Below are positions 1 to 6,550 of a stretch of DNA of 6,613 nt, piece by piece (the first letter of the stretch is position 1; each line of letters begins with the position of its first letter). The position numbers were made by a program, and so were the translations under genes. The DNA lies in the NCBI GenBank assembly GCA_030630445.1, contig DAOVNC010000202.1, forward strand, positions 1-6,613, given 5' to 3'. The notes under the pieces were generated by a model that was not told the origin of the DNA, did not search any database, and was given only the letters and a program-made list of their open reading frames with translations. The DNA is from Kiritimatiellales bacterium. GTDB taxonomy: Bacteria; Verrucomicrobiota; Kiritimatiellia; Kiritimatiellales; Pontiellaceae.

Positions 1-259
1 AGGGGATCCCTTACCCAATAGCCCCATCCTCGCTGCTTTGAATTTGGCACCCGGCGCGCAAGCGACGTTGGCTAGTCTTGCTGAGTTTACTGAACAGGGC
101 GCGCAAATCTTTGTTAACGGCGTTTCATTTGCTGATGACACATCGATTCTTACCTTCTCAGGGAACACCGCAACCGCAATTCCTGAACCGGCCACGCTCG
201 GCTTGATTGGAATGTTTGGCGGGGGACTGTTTGTTATTCGCCGCAAACTCATGATGTAA
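1..259 (+). CDS. PEP-CTERM sorting-domain protein, C-terminal part (5' end outside window)
   Basis: The reading frame is open from base 2 to the TAA at 257-259, so the start lies upstream; the TTG at 38 is only an internal codon. The visible 85 residues have two parts. The first (bases 2-181) matches the second half of the shared module in the sulfatase at 3775-6147: from NLAPGAQ to GNTATAI about 37 of 47 residues are identical. The second (bases 182-256) is a classic PEP-CTERM tail: a Pro-Glu-Pro motif, a glycine-rich hydrophobic segment of about 15 residues, then Arg-Arg-Lys and the end. In the known family this tail directs exported proteins to exosortase, which removes it and leaves the protein at or outside the cell surface. 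No exosortase gene is visible here. The body of the protein resembles beta-strand-rich exported proteins and shows no enzyme motif. The tail call is secure; the protein's function is unknown. Confidence 0.9.
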   Translation, partial: GDPLPNSPILAALNLAPGAQATLASLAEFTEQGAQIFVNGVSFADDTSILTFSGNTATAIPEPATLGLIGMFGGGLFVIRRKLMM

Positions 260-278
260 AAAATAGATAGTGAATGGT

Positions 279-306
279 CGGGAATCCAATGGATTTTGGG
301 TTCCCG
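279..306 (+). terminator. Intergenic hairpin after the PEP-CTERM gene (terminator-like, weak T tract)
   Basis: Bases 279-289 pair with 296-306 over 11 positions (one T-G pair), leaving a 6-base loop. The stem is followed by CCTTATC rather than a run of T, so termination may be inefficient. It could equally be an attenuator or an mRNA-end stabiliser between two co-directional genes. It lies between the stop at 259 and the ribosome binding site at 316. Confidence 0.6.
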
Positions 307-315
307 CCTTATCTC

Positions 316-321
316 GAGGGA
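316..321 (+). promoter_or_regulatory. Ribosome binding site deciding the ATG at 327
   Basis: GAGGGA lies a few bases before the ATG at 327 (GAGG ends 7 bases upstream). It selects this ATG over the in-frame GTG at 270. The 270 start would put a hairpin inside the coding region and add 19 hydrophilic residues in front of a clear signal peptide. Confidence 0.7.
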
Positions 322-326
322 AGAAG

Positions 327-2132
327 ATGAAAAAGTGTTTTAGGTTAGGATTTGTACTGTTATCGCTATTGACCATGGGATCTTCCGCGCAATTGGTGTG
401 GACGGGTGCCACGAGTAGTGACATCACCGACGATGCGAACTGGTCGGGTGGGTCGGTTGCCGGCATTCTTGACGCAACGCTTGCCACGAACATTACTTTT
501 GTTAATGCCGGCACAGCACCGATTGGTCCGGAACAGGACTTGCAGCCTTCCTGGGGTGTGACAGCAGCGAATTCGTTCGCCGTGGATGGAGTATTATTGG
601 ATACGGCTGGAAACGACGGAATTGCAGCGGGCAGCGTGGTGGTTACCAACGGAGGGGCTATTAATATTTTCTTTATAAACGCCGCCGTCAGTATGTATGA
701 CACTAGCACACTCACCTTGTTAGGTGGTGGGGATCCGCTCCCTCCCGGAGCTACAGTGGATCTGGTATCCAGTAATGCGGTCTTGCAGTTTGAGCAGGAA
801 ACATGGGCGGCCTTCCAAACCGAACATCAATCTAAGGTAACCAGTTTTGGCTACCCGTTGGAGTTTGGCGTAGATCGTACGGTTCTTGAGGAGTCCGACA
901 ATGCTGTGGCCACTGATATTAACGGAGGGGCAGGCGTTCAGATCGAGGTTGTATTCTATGCGACCCCCGAAGGTGCTCCGGAATGGCTGGGAAGTCCCTT
1001 CTCGCTTAGCGCTGCTCATGTTGATATTGCCTATACCAATACACTGGATGGACTCGCTGAAGACCCGAACGGCGACCCAATCACCTACAGCAAGGCCAGC
1101 GGGCCGGCTTGGCTGAATGTGGCGACCAATGGAGTCGTGACTGGCATCCCCTCGATTCTCGACGCGGGTATTACGAATATATTTGAGGTCGTGGCCGACG
1201 ATCAAATCACGGGTTCGAGTACTGGAATACTCGAAATCGTTGTTTTGGTTCCGTCGGCTGACGGTTTAATAGCCCGTTGGGCAATGGAAGAGGGGACTGG
1301 CGGCACGACATTGGATGCTGCTTCTGCTGCAAATGACGCGATTGATGGCGCAACATGGGATACAGGTGCTTTTACAGATTCCACTGCATCGATCGACTTC
1401 TCGGTCGCAGCCAATCCTGCCACTCATACCGCATTTTCAGGGATTGCAGGCGCTGCGGACCGTACCGTGACGGCCTGGGTGAGAACCAGCAATTCGAGTC
1501 GTGCTCCAATCATCGCGTGGGGTTCTTCATATGGCGACTCCGGCGGCCTCGGTCAGCGAGCAACATTTGCTGTTAATGGCGGCGCACTGCGCTTTGAGAT
1601 CGGCGGCGGATATGCCATCGGCACGGCACAGATAGCTGACGGCGGGTGGCATCATGTGGCAATCTCCACAACCGGCACGGACACGGCCGATACGGTTTTC
1701 TGGGTCGATGGCGTGCTTGACGCTACCGCGGGTTTTGGCAATGCCAACCCGATTGACAGCATTGCCGACTGGTGCAGTATCGGCGGCGAAAGTCAGCCGG
1801 GAGCCGGACAGCAACGTTTTGATGGTTCGATCGATGAGCTTCGTGTGTACAATAAGGTCTTGACCCAAGAAGAAGTGATCGAATCACAGGGGTTCAAGGG
1901 GGAGGTTCGCGACCCCATTGGAACGATTGTGATTGCTGGTCCTTTGGCAGGGAACCTCATGACTCTCTCATGGGATACGAGCGCGACTCAGATCTACAAT
2001 GTGGAAACCAATGCCAATTTGGTTGTTCCGAACTGGGGCGTTGCCGATACAGTGGTTGGAACTGGCGGCGGGATTACGGTGACCACATCGGTTGATCAGG
2101 TTGAAATGTTCTACAAGGTTACTACTCCTTAA
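327..2132 (+). CDS. Secreted modular protein: shared N-terminal module, Ig/cadherin-like domain, LamG domain
   Basis: This is a 601-residue exported protein. Residues 1-21 form a signal peptide (MKK, a hydrophobic core, cleavage likely after SSA). Residues 23-141 are the shared module, with about 60% identity to the start of the sulfatase at 3775. The stretch after it, to about residue 220, has diverged. Residues ~226-308 look like a putative Ig/cadherin-like (He_PIG) domain, with D-x-N-G-D-P-I-T-Y, PAWL and GVVTGIP. Residues ~312-521 look like a LamG-like concanavalin fold (Laminin_G_3 type): W-x-M-E-E-G-T-G near the start, GGWHHVAIS, a WVDGVLD strand and FDGSIDELRVYNKVLT near the end. Residues ~530-601 carry a short C-terminal module (YNVETNANLV..NW...FYKV). 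LamG domains of this kind often bind glycans, so a role in polysaccharide binding is likely but inferred. No catalytic motif or PEP-CTERM tail is visible, so it may be released or held by other proteins. The start was chosen at 327 from the signal peptide and ribosome binding site. Confidence 0.85.
   Translation: MKKCFRLGFVLLSLLTMGSSAQLVWTGATSSDITDDANWSGGSVAGILDATLATNITFVNAGTAPIGPEQDLQPSWGVTAANSFAVDGVLLDTAGNDGIAAGSVVVTNGGAINIFFINAAVSMYDTSTLTLLGGGDPLPPGATVDLVSSNAVLQFEQETWAAFQTEHQSKVTSFGYPLEFGVDRTVLEESDNAVATDINGGAGVQIEVVFYATPEGAPEWLGSPFSLSAAHVDIAYTNTLDGLAEDPNGDPITYSKASGPAWLNVATNGVVTGIPSILDAGITNIFEVVADDQITGSSTGILEIVVLVPSADGLIARWAMEEGTGGTTLDAASAANDAIDGATWDTGAFTDSTASIDFSVAANPATHTAFSGIAGAADRTVTAWVRTSNSSRAPIIAWGSSYGDSGGLGQRATFAVNGGALRFEIGGGYAIGTAQIADGGWHHVAISTTGTDTADTVFWVDGVLDATAGFGNANPIDSIADWCSIGGESQPGAGQQRFDGSIDELRVYNKVLTQEEVIESQGFKGEVRDPIGTIVIAGPLAGNLMTLSWDTSATQIYNVETNANLVVPNWGVADTVVGTGGGITVTTSVDQVEMFYKVTTP
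393..750 (+). repeat. Shared module, copy 2 (first two thirds)
   Basis: This stretch encodes residues 23-141 of the LamG protein, from LVWTG to GGGDPLPPG. It aligns without gaps to bases 3850-4206 of the sulfatase gene. Landmarks present in both are DANWSGG, GILDA, APIGPE, QPSWGV, LDTAGNDGI, IFFI and LLGGGDPLP. After this point the two proteins part. Confidence 0.85.
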
Positions 2133-2154
2133 TAAATCATATGGGGAACTGAGC

Positions 2155-2185
2155 GGAGCCGTCGGTTATATCGACGGCTCCCTTT
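2155..2185 (+). terminator. Hairpin after the LamG gene (possible intrinsic terminator)
   Basis: GGAGCCGTCG at 2155-2164 pairs perfectly with CGACGGCTCC at 2172-2181 across a 7-base loop. Only three T residues follow (CTTTAAT), so termination may be partial. Transcripts could read through to the propeller gene that starts 41 bases later. On the opposite strand no T run follows the stem. Confidence 0.65.
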
Positions 2186-2214
2186 AATGAAGTTCTTAAC
2201 TCCGGAAACGGTGT

Positions 2215-2220
2215 AGGAGG
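2215..2220 (+). promoter_or_regulatory. Strong Shine-Dalgarno for the propeller gene
   Basis: AGGAGG is a full-consensus site 5 bases before the ATG at 2226. It is the strongest ribosome binding site in the window, so this gene may be translated more efficiently than its neighbours. Confidence 0.8.
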
Positions 2221-2225
2221 CGCAT

Positions 2226-3749
2226 ATGCGCTGTATATTGATACTCTTTTTTCTGTCACAGCTAGCGAGTGCCAAGCCCTTTGGGCCGGGAGAGGCTTTG
2301 CTGGATTATACGCTGGATCCAGCATGGATGCAGGGCGCAGGAGTGGTTTCCGGGCTGGATGCTGCTGTTGTTAATACGGATCTGGTTTCGGATGCGGTCG
2401 GTTTTTCGCACGCCGAGGACCGCGTATTCTGGATCGATATGACAATTTCGACACCCGTATGGCATGTGGTAACGGATGATGTACGCGGCCCGGCGGCGCT
2501 ATGCGCCATCGACGTTGATTATGATAACGACATGGATTTGATTGTTTCTTCGCGCTGGAACCGTCGGCTTCTCCTTTTTCTGAATCAAGGTGACGGAAGT
2601 TTCGTTGCAGGAGCAGACGTAGCCTCGGGAATTGATACGGCGGTGGCCCTTTTTGCAGCTGATATCGATGGAGATGGAAGAGACGACCTGGTGGGAATTT
2701 CGGATTTTGACCGTGAGGTCTTCTGGCTGAAACACTACGTGGACGGTAGCTTTGGGGGTAAACAACATATTGCTTCGACTTCCGGATGGCCTACACAGCT
2801 GGAAATTATCGATTTTAATGACAATGGAGCACCTGATATCGCGGTGCTGGATAGTGGTCCCGGAGCCGTGGTTGTCCTAGGCAATAATGGAACAGGCAGT
2901 TTTGTACAAACGGCTCGGCTGGGTACGGGACTATCCAGTTTTACTGCCGCCGTGTTTGAGGGAACCCGCCCCGATGTTATCGCTCTTTCGTCGACTCTCG
3001 GCGGATGCTTTGGATATCGCAATGACGATGCCGGGGGATTTGACCCTGCCCTGACGTTGGCGTCCGGACTCAACGGGCATCAGATTGCCGCACAAGGCGA
3101 TCTTGATCATGACGGCGACCACGATCTGTTGCTGAATGACTATGCCGGCAATCAGATCCTTTGGATGAACAACCGGGGAGGGCTTGCCTTTGATTCACCC
3201 GCTGTTGCCGCATTATCTCCTGCGGGTCCTACCCTTTCGCTGTTGGTGGATGCGGATGGCGACTCCGATCCCGAATTGATACAGGGTTCTTTGCTGGGAA
3301 GCGAATTGATGCATTACCAAGGTTTTGCCTCCAATCCCTACAGCGCATGGTTGGACGACTATGGCCTGCCATCGGATGCCAATCCGCCAGAAGGTGATGC
3401 CAACGGCAACGGGGAAAACAACCTCACTGCATATGCGTACAGTCTATCGCCCGTTGCAATGGGAGAGTGGCACCGTCTGGTTCTGGAAACCGGTACATCG
3501 GGATTGCCCTCCGGCGTGTTTCATGATGCCTCCAGCGATCTAGGCATCGAATTTATCCGCCGGCGCGAATCCTCTTCCGGATTGATCTATTCTGCTGCAT
3601 CCAGCACCAACCTAGTCGACTGGATTTCTGTCGATCTCGATGCGGCAACGATTAGCGTCATCGACCCCGATTGGGAGCGTGTTCGCGTCATGCTGCCCCC
3701 TTCTTCGGGCCAACGCGGCTTTCTCCGGCTCAGCGTCGACTATAACTAA
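2226..3749 (+). CDS. Secreted FG-GAP/VCBS repeat beta-propeller protein
   Basis: This 507-residue protein starts with a signal peptide (residues 1-16, cleavage likely after ASA). Residues ~35-365 form a repeat array with a period close to 50 residues. Calcium-type Asp-rich loops start at about residues 96 (DVDYDNDMD), 146 (DIDGDGRDD), 196 (DFNDNGAPD), 292 (DLDHDGDHD) and 342 (DADGDSDPE). Degenerate units fit near 46 and 244, which gives seven units, as in integrin-alpha-like propellers. Each loop is followed by a hydrophobic strand and often by an aromatic or GSF end. Residues ~368-408 (AWLDDYGLP...DANGNGENNLTAYAY) and the last ~70 residues (YSAASSTNLVDW...FLRLSV) resemble C-terminal segments common in exported proteins of Verrucomicrobiota and relatives. 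No catalytic motif is seen; a binding or scaffold role outside the cytoplasm is inferred. The start has a perfect AGGAGG. The stop is 25 bases before the sulfatase gene with no hairpin between, so co-transcription with it is likely. Confidence 0.88.
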   Translation: MRCILILFFLSQLASAKPFGPGEALLDYTLDPAWMQGAGVVSGLDAAVVNTDLVSDAVGFSHAEDRVFWIDMTISTPVWHVVTDDVRGPAALCAIDVDYDNDMDLIVSSRWNRRLLLFLNQGDGSFVAGADVASGIDTAVALFAADIDGDGRDDLVGISDFDREVFWLKHYVDGSFGGKQHIASTSGWPTQLEIIDFNDNGAPDIAVLDSGPGAVVVLGNNGTGSFVQTARLGTGLSSFTAAVFEGTRPDVIALSSTLGGCFGYRNDDAGGFDPALTLASGLNGHQIAAQGDLDHDGDHDLLLNDYAGNQILWMNNRGGLAFDSPAVAALSPAGPTLSLLVDADGDSDPELIQGSLLGSELMHYQGFASNPYSAWLDDYGLPSDANPPEGDANGNGENNLTAYAYSLSPVAMGEWHRLVLETGTSGLPSGVFHDASSDLGIEFIRRRESSSGLIYSAASSTNLVDWISVDLDAATISVIDPDWERVRVMLPPSSGQRGFLRLSVDYN

Positions 3750-3774
3750 TCAGCAATCCTCTAACTTCTGAGAT

Positions 3775-6147
3775 ATGAATATGAAAACCGCTCGTTTTAT
3801 TAGCCCTCTCATTTTCCTTTGTGCCGTATCGGTTGCGGGCGCCACCACCCTGGAATGGACGGGGGCCGCGAATAGTGATGTTACCAATGATGCGAACTGG
3901 TCGGGGGGTTCCTCTGTAGGCATTCTTGATGCCGCGCTTCCCGCAGATATTGTTTTTGGTGTTGCAGGGAGTGCTCCTATTGGCCCGGAACGAGTGAATC
4001 AGCCGTCATGGGGCGTGGCTTCCCCCTATACGATTACGGTCGATGGTGTTTTTCTAGATACCGCCGGAAATGATGGCATAAGCGCAGGTATCCTCAACAT
4101 TCTCAATGGAGGATCAACCCGTATATTCTTTATAAAATCAACCATCAACGTTGATTCCACAAGTTTGCTCAACTTGCTAGGTGGTGGCGATCCTTTGCCC
4201 GCGGGTTCAGTTTTGAATTTAACACCTGGCGCGCAGCTCACTATGGCTTCGCTTGGAGAATTCACAGAGCAAGGCGCTCAGATCTTTGTCAATGGCATCT
4301 CATTTTCCGCCGACAGCTCGATTCTTGTTTTCTCCGGAAACACAGCGACTGCCGTTGGGACGCCTCCTCCTGCCGATACGGATGACGATGGCCTGATCGA
4401 TTCATGGGAACAGATGCATTTCGGGAACCTGGATCAACTGGATACCGGTGATCCAGATGGCGATCTCCTGGACAATGCGGGGGAGCAAGCCCGGGAAACC
4501 GATCCCAACCTTCAGGACACGGACGGTGATGGGATTAATGACAAAATCGAATCCGGCACAGGCATTTGGGTTGGCAGTCAGGATACCGGTACCAGTGCGA
4601 TCAATCCGGATACCGACAAGGACGGGCTCCCCGACGGCGTGGAAACGCGAACGGGCATTTTCGTGGGCGGGTTGGATACGGGGACGGACCCTCATCTTTT
4701 CAATACAGATAATGACCGCATAAGTGACGGCGGCGAAGTAGCGCGAGGAACCAACCCCACCGATCCAAGTAGTCAGCCCAATTTGCCGAATGTTGTATTC
4801 ATCATGGCCGACGACCTTGGCTATAACCATCTCAGCTCCTATGGGCAGATGCGACTGACAACACCGAATATCGATTCTCTGGTGACGGACGGAATGCGTT
4901 TCACGGATGCCTATGCAGGATGCACCGTATGCGGACCGAGTCGCTCTTCGTTGATGACGGGACTGCATAGTGGCCATATTCCCTATAAACCGAACGGATC
5001 CCATGTCGATATCACGAACCGAACCGTCACGCTCGGAGAGTTGTTCAAGGAGGCGGGCTTCATGACGGGGGCCTTCGGGAAATGGGGGATCGGAGGTCTG
5101 GGTAGCGGGCAAACACCCAATGATAGGGGGTTCGACGAATTTTACGGCATGTTGGACCAGGGGCATGGACATCGCCACTTTCCCAGTTACCTCATCTACA
5201 ATAACAACAAGGTCGTAATCGGAAACACGGTAGATTCTGGAGGAAATACCAGCGCCAATCCGGCAGACCGGATCCAGCATACCCACGACGCCTTTACGGT
5301 CAATGCACTCCAGTTTATCGAGGACCAACAAGACCGGGCCTTCTTTTGCTACCTTGCTTTCACGCTGCCTCATACCGAAATCATTGCCAGCGATGCTGTG
5401 TTGAATACTCCAGAGTTCGATCCTTCCCTTTGGCCGGAAACATATACGGCAGATACCTCTATTCACATAAGGCAAACCCAGCCCCATCGGAATTTCGGAG
5501 CGGAACTCCGCATGATCGACAACTCCGTCGGGGCGATCATCGCCAAGCTTGATGAACTCGGCCTCACCGATAACACGCTGCTTATTTTCACCTCGGATAA
5601 CGGGGGGCAGGAGCAGTATGTGTGGGGAAATGCACCTTCCATCTATTTCAATGCCAACGGCATTTTGCGTGGCGGGAAGCAGGATAGCTATGAAGGGGGC
5701 CTGCGCGTCCCCATGCTAGCAAAATGGCCGGGGCATGTCCCTGCCGGGACGACGAGCGATCTGCCTTGCTACTTTGCCGATATCTTTCCCACCGCATGTC
5801 AAATCCTGGGAATGCGTCCGCCGATCTATATCGACGGGCTCTCTTTTCTGCCCGAGCTTATGGGGGATAGTGAAAACCAGAAAAAGCATCGCTACCTTTT
5901 CTGGTCGCATCAGGCCGGATCGCTGGATCATGCCGTACGTGCCGGGAAATGGAAGGCAGTCAAGCGCGGGGGCAATGCAATTGAGCTCTACAATCTTGAA
6001 ACCGACCCGTCGGAAACGTCTAATGTGGCTTCCAGCAACGCGGCAATTGTGCAGGAAATGCAACGCATCATCACCCGGGAATATGTTCCGGACCTTGGGG
6101 CATCCGGACCGTCGGCATCGTCTCCGGTCTATCCGAACCATCCATAG
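3775..6147 (+). CDS. Secreted S1-type sulfatase with N-terminal shared module and TSP3-like calcium repeats
   Basis: This 790-residue exported enzyme should hydrolyse sulfate esters, probably on a polysaccharide. Residues 1-23 form a signal peptide (cleavage likely after AGA). Residues 26-194 are the shared module, followed by a TPPP linker (196-199). Residues 201-335 hold Asp-rich TSP3-like loops (201, 226, 248, 279, 310), two of them in exact 31-residue repeats. The sulfatase domain spans about 338-780. Visible active-site parts are D346-D347 in MADDLGY, C386-G-P-S-R390 (the CxPSR motif whose Cys becomes formylglycine), K436 in GKW, H533 in LPHTE, D608-N609 in TSDNGG and K635 in LRGGKQ. ELYNLETDPSE near the end is typical of the family. 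All expected parts are present and the length is normal. One variation is GKWGIG where many relatives have GKWHLG. No maturase gene (FGE or anSME) is visible here. ATG 3775 and ATG 3781 are both possible starts; a weak GAG at 3770-3772 is better spaced for 3781. The substrate cannot be named from sequence alone. Confidence 0.93.
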   Translation: MNMKTARFISPLIFLCAVSVAGATTLEWTGAANSDVTNDANWSGGSSVGILDAALPADIVFGVAGSAPIGPERVNQPSWGVASPYTITVDGVFLDTAGNDGISAGILNILNGGSTRIFFIKSTINVDSTSLLNLLGGGDPLPAGSVLNLTPGAQLTMASLGEFTEQGAQIFVNGISFSADSSILVFSGNTATAVGTPPPADTDDDGLIDSWEQMHFGNLDQLDTGDPDGDLLDNAGEQARETDPNLQDTDGDGINDKIESGTGIWVGSQDTGTSAINPDTDKDGLPDGVETRTGIFVGGLDTGTDPHLFNTDNDRISDGGEVARGTNPTDPSSQPNLPNVVFIMADDLGYNHLSSYGQMRLTTPNIDSLVTDGMRFTDAYAGCTVCGPSRSSLMTGLHSGHIPYKPNGSHVDITNRTVTLGELFKEAGFMTGAFGKWGIGGLGSGQTPNDRGFDEFYGMLDQGHGHRHFPSYLIYNNNKVVIGNTVDSGGNTSANPADRIQHTHDAFTVNALQFIEDQQDRAFFCYLAFTLPHTEIIASDAVLNTPEFDPSLWPETYTADTSIHIRQTQPHRNFGAELRMIDNSVGAIIAKLDELGLTDNTLLIFTSDNGGQEQYVWGNAPSIYFNANGILRGGKQDSYEGGLRVPMLAKWPGHVPAGTTSDLPCYFADIFPTACQILGMRPPIYIDGLSFLPELMGDSENQKKHRYLFWSHQAGSLDHAVRAGKWKAVKRGGNAIELYNLETDPSETSNVASSNAAIVQEMQRIITREYVPDLGASGPSASSPVYPNHP
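3850..4356 (+). repeat. Shared module, complete copy (copy 3)
   Basis: This is the only copy complete in the window, residues 26-194 of the sulfatase. Its first two thirds match the LamG protein and its last third matches the PEP-CTERM protein at 2-181. The W-T-G-A...NW start resembles beta-strand repeats of exported PEP-CTERM and autotransporter-like proteins, but I cannot assign a named domain. Confidence 0.85.
4516..4701 (+). repeat. Two tandem 93-base units encoding 31-residue calcium-loop repeats
   Basis: Unit 1 covers residues 248-278 and unit 2 residues 279-309. Both follow the pattern DTD-x-DG-xx-D-xx-E, then TGI-[WF]-VG-xx-DTGT. A third, shorter unit begins at residue 310 (NTDNDRISDGGE) and runs into the sulfatase domain. 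Asp-rich loops of this type bind calcium in TSP3 repeats and usually form a stiff linker. Confidence 0.8.
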
Positions 6148-6247
6148 AACAATCTTGGCGAATTCGAAAGCCAGTACAGGTGCCAACACTAAGACGGTGG
6201 TTTAAGATTTTGATCAAAGCGGCTTTCTCTGAGAGGGGATTAGATCG

Positions 6248-6283
6248 GGCCGGAAAGGTTTTCCCTCCTTTCCTGCCTTTTTT
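6248..6283 (+). terminator. Intrinsic terminator of the sulfatase gene cluster
   Basis: GGAAAGG at 6252-6258 pairs with CCTTTCC at 6267-6273 over an 8-base loop. The stem extends by GGC/GCC (6248-6250 with 6275-6277) past one mismatch. A run of six T follows directly at 6278-6283. It lies about 100 bases after the sulfatase stop. The interval 6148-6247 shows no gene; it contains only a short palindrome, TTTGATCAAA at 6209-6218. Confidence 0.85.
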
Positions 6284-6339
6284 CATTCTGACTCGAAACG
6301 CAAGAGGCCACAGGTAGGTAAAAGGCTCTAAACCGCTTC

Positions 6340-6400
6340 AAATAAAAACCCCGCCCGAGTGAGGCCACGTTGCCGTGTCCAACTCGGCTCACGTGGCGGG
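6340..6400 (-). terminator. Intrinsic terminator, minus strand, downstream of the acyl-CoA dehydrogenase remnant
   Basis: Read on the minus strand, CCCGCC (6400-6395) pairs with GGCGGG (6355-6350), and inside it GTGAG (6392-6388) pairs with CTCAC (6363-6359). The stem is followed by a T-rich tail, TTTTTATTT (6348-6340). It begins about 37 bases past the stop codon at 6437, as expected for the terminator of that gene. Two further complementary pairs inside it allow an alternative fold. Confidence 0.75.
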
Positions 6401-6436
6401 AAGGGCGCGGTTTCTACATTCCAGATTATGGAAGGG

Positions 6437-6550
6437 TTACAGCGAGGCGTATTCCTTGACGAGGGAATTGCCCACGATGTCGCGCTGGATCTGGTTGGTG
6501 CCTTCGTAGATCTGGAGGATCTTCGCGTCGCGCACCATCTTTTCGGCTCC
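6437..6550 (-). pseudogene. Acyl-CoA dehydrogenase, C-terminal remnant
   Basis: The minus strand from about 6550 to the TAA at 6439-6437 encodes a signature acyl-CoA dehydrogenase C-terminus: GAEKMVRDAKILQIYEGTNQ, then IQRDIVGNSLVKEYASL and stop. The RDAK-x-x-QIYEGTNQIQR stretch is the conserved segment near the end of this flavoprotein family, which oxidises acyl-CoA thioesters in the cytoplasm; its EGT-x-Q region lies close to the FAD. Just upstream, relatives normally carry a glycine/tyrosine-rich segment and Y-P before the A/V-E-K. Here the frame stays open to the window edge but reads SVEGGGSSLTG, which does not resemble the family. The gene therefore seems cut, leaving about 37 codons and its terminator. 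An unusual intact gene continuing past the window is less likely but cannot be excluded. The family call is firm; the pseudogene call is moderate. Confidence 0.7.

Noticed and set aside
270..326. GTG at 270 as start of the LamG protein
   Set aside because: It would place a stable hairpin in the coding region and put 19 polar residues before a clear signal peptide; the ATG at 327 has a ribosome binding site.
2182..2214. Promoter before the propeller gene
   Set aside because: No convincing -35/-10 pair can be seen in the short space between the hairpin and the ribosome binding site.
4402..5487. A 361-residue open frame on the minus strand opposite the sulfatase
   Set aside because: It lies entirely against a gene with clear sulfatase motifs, has no recognisable domain or signal peptide, and is rich in Arg, Ile and Cys as expected of a shadow frame.
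5716..6205. Long open frames on both strands over the end of the sulfatase gene
   Set aside because: They are out of frame with the sulfatase, which keeps its conserved K635 region and ELYNLETDPSE ending there; neither shows a known motif.
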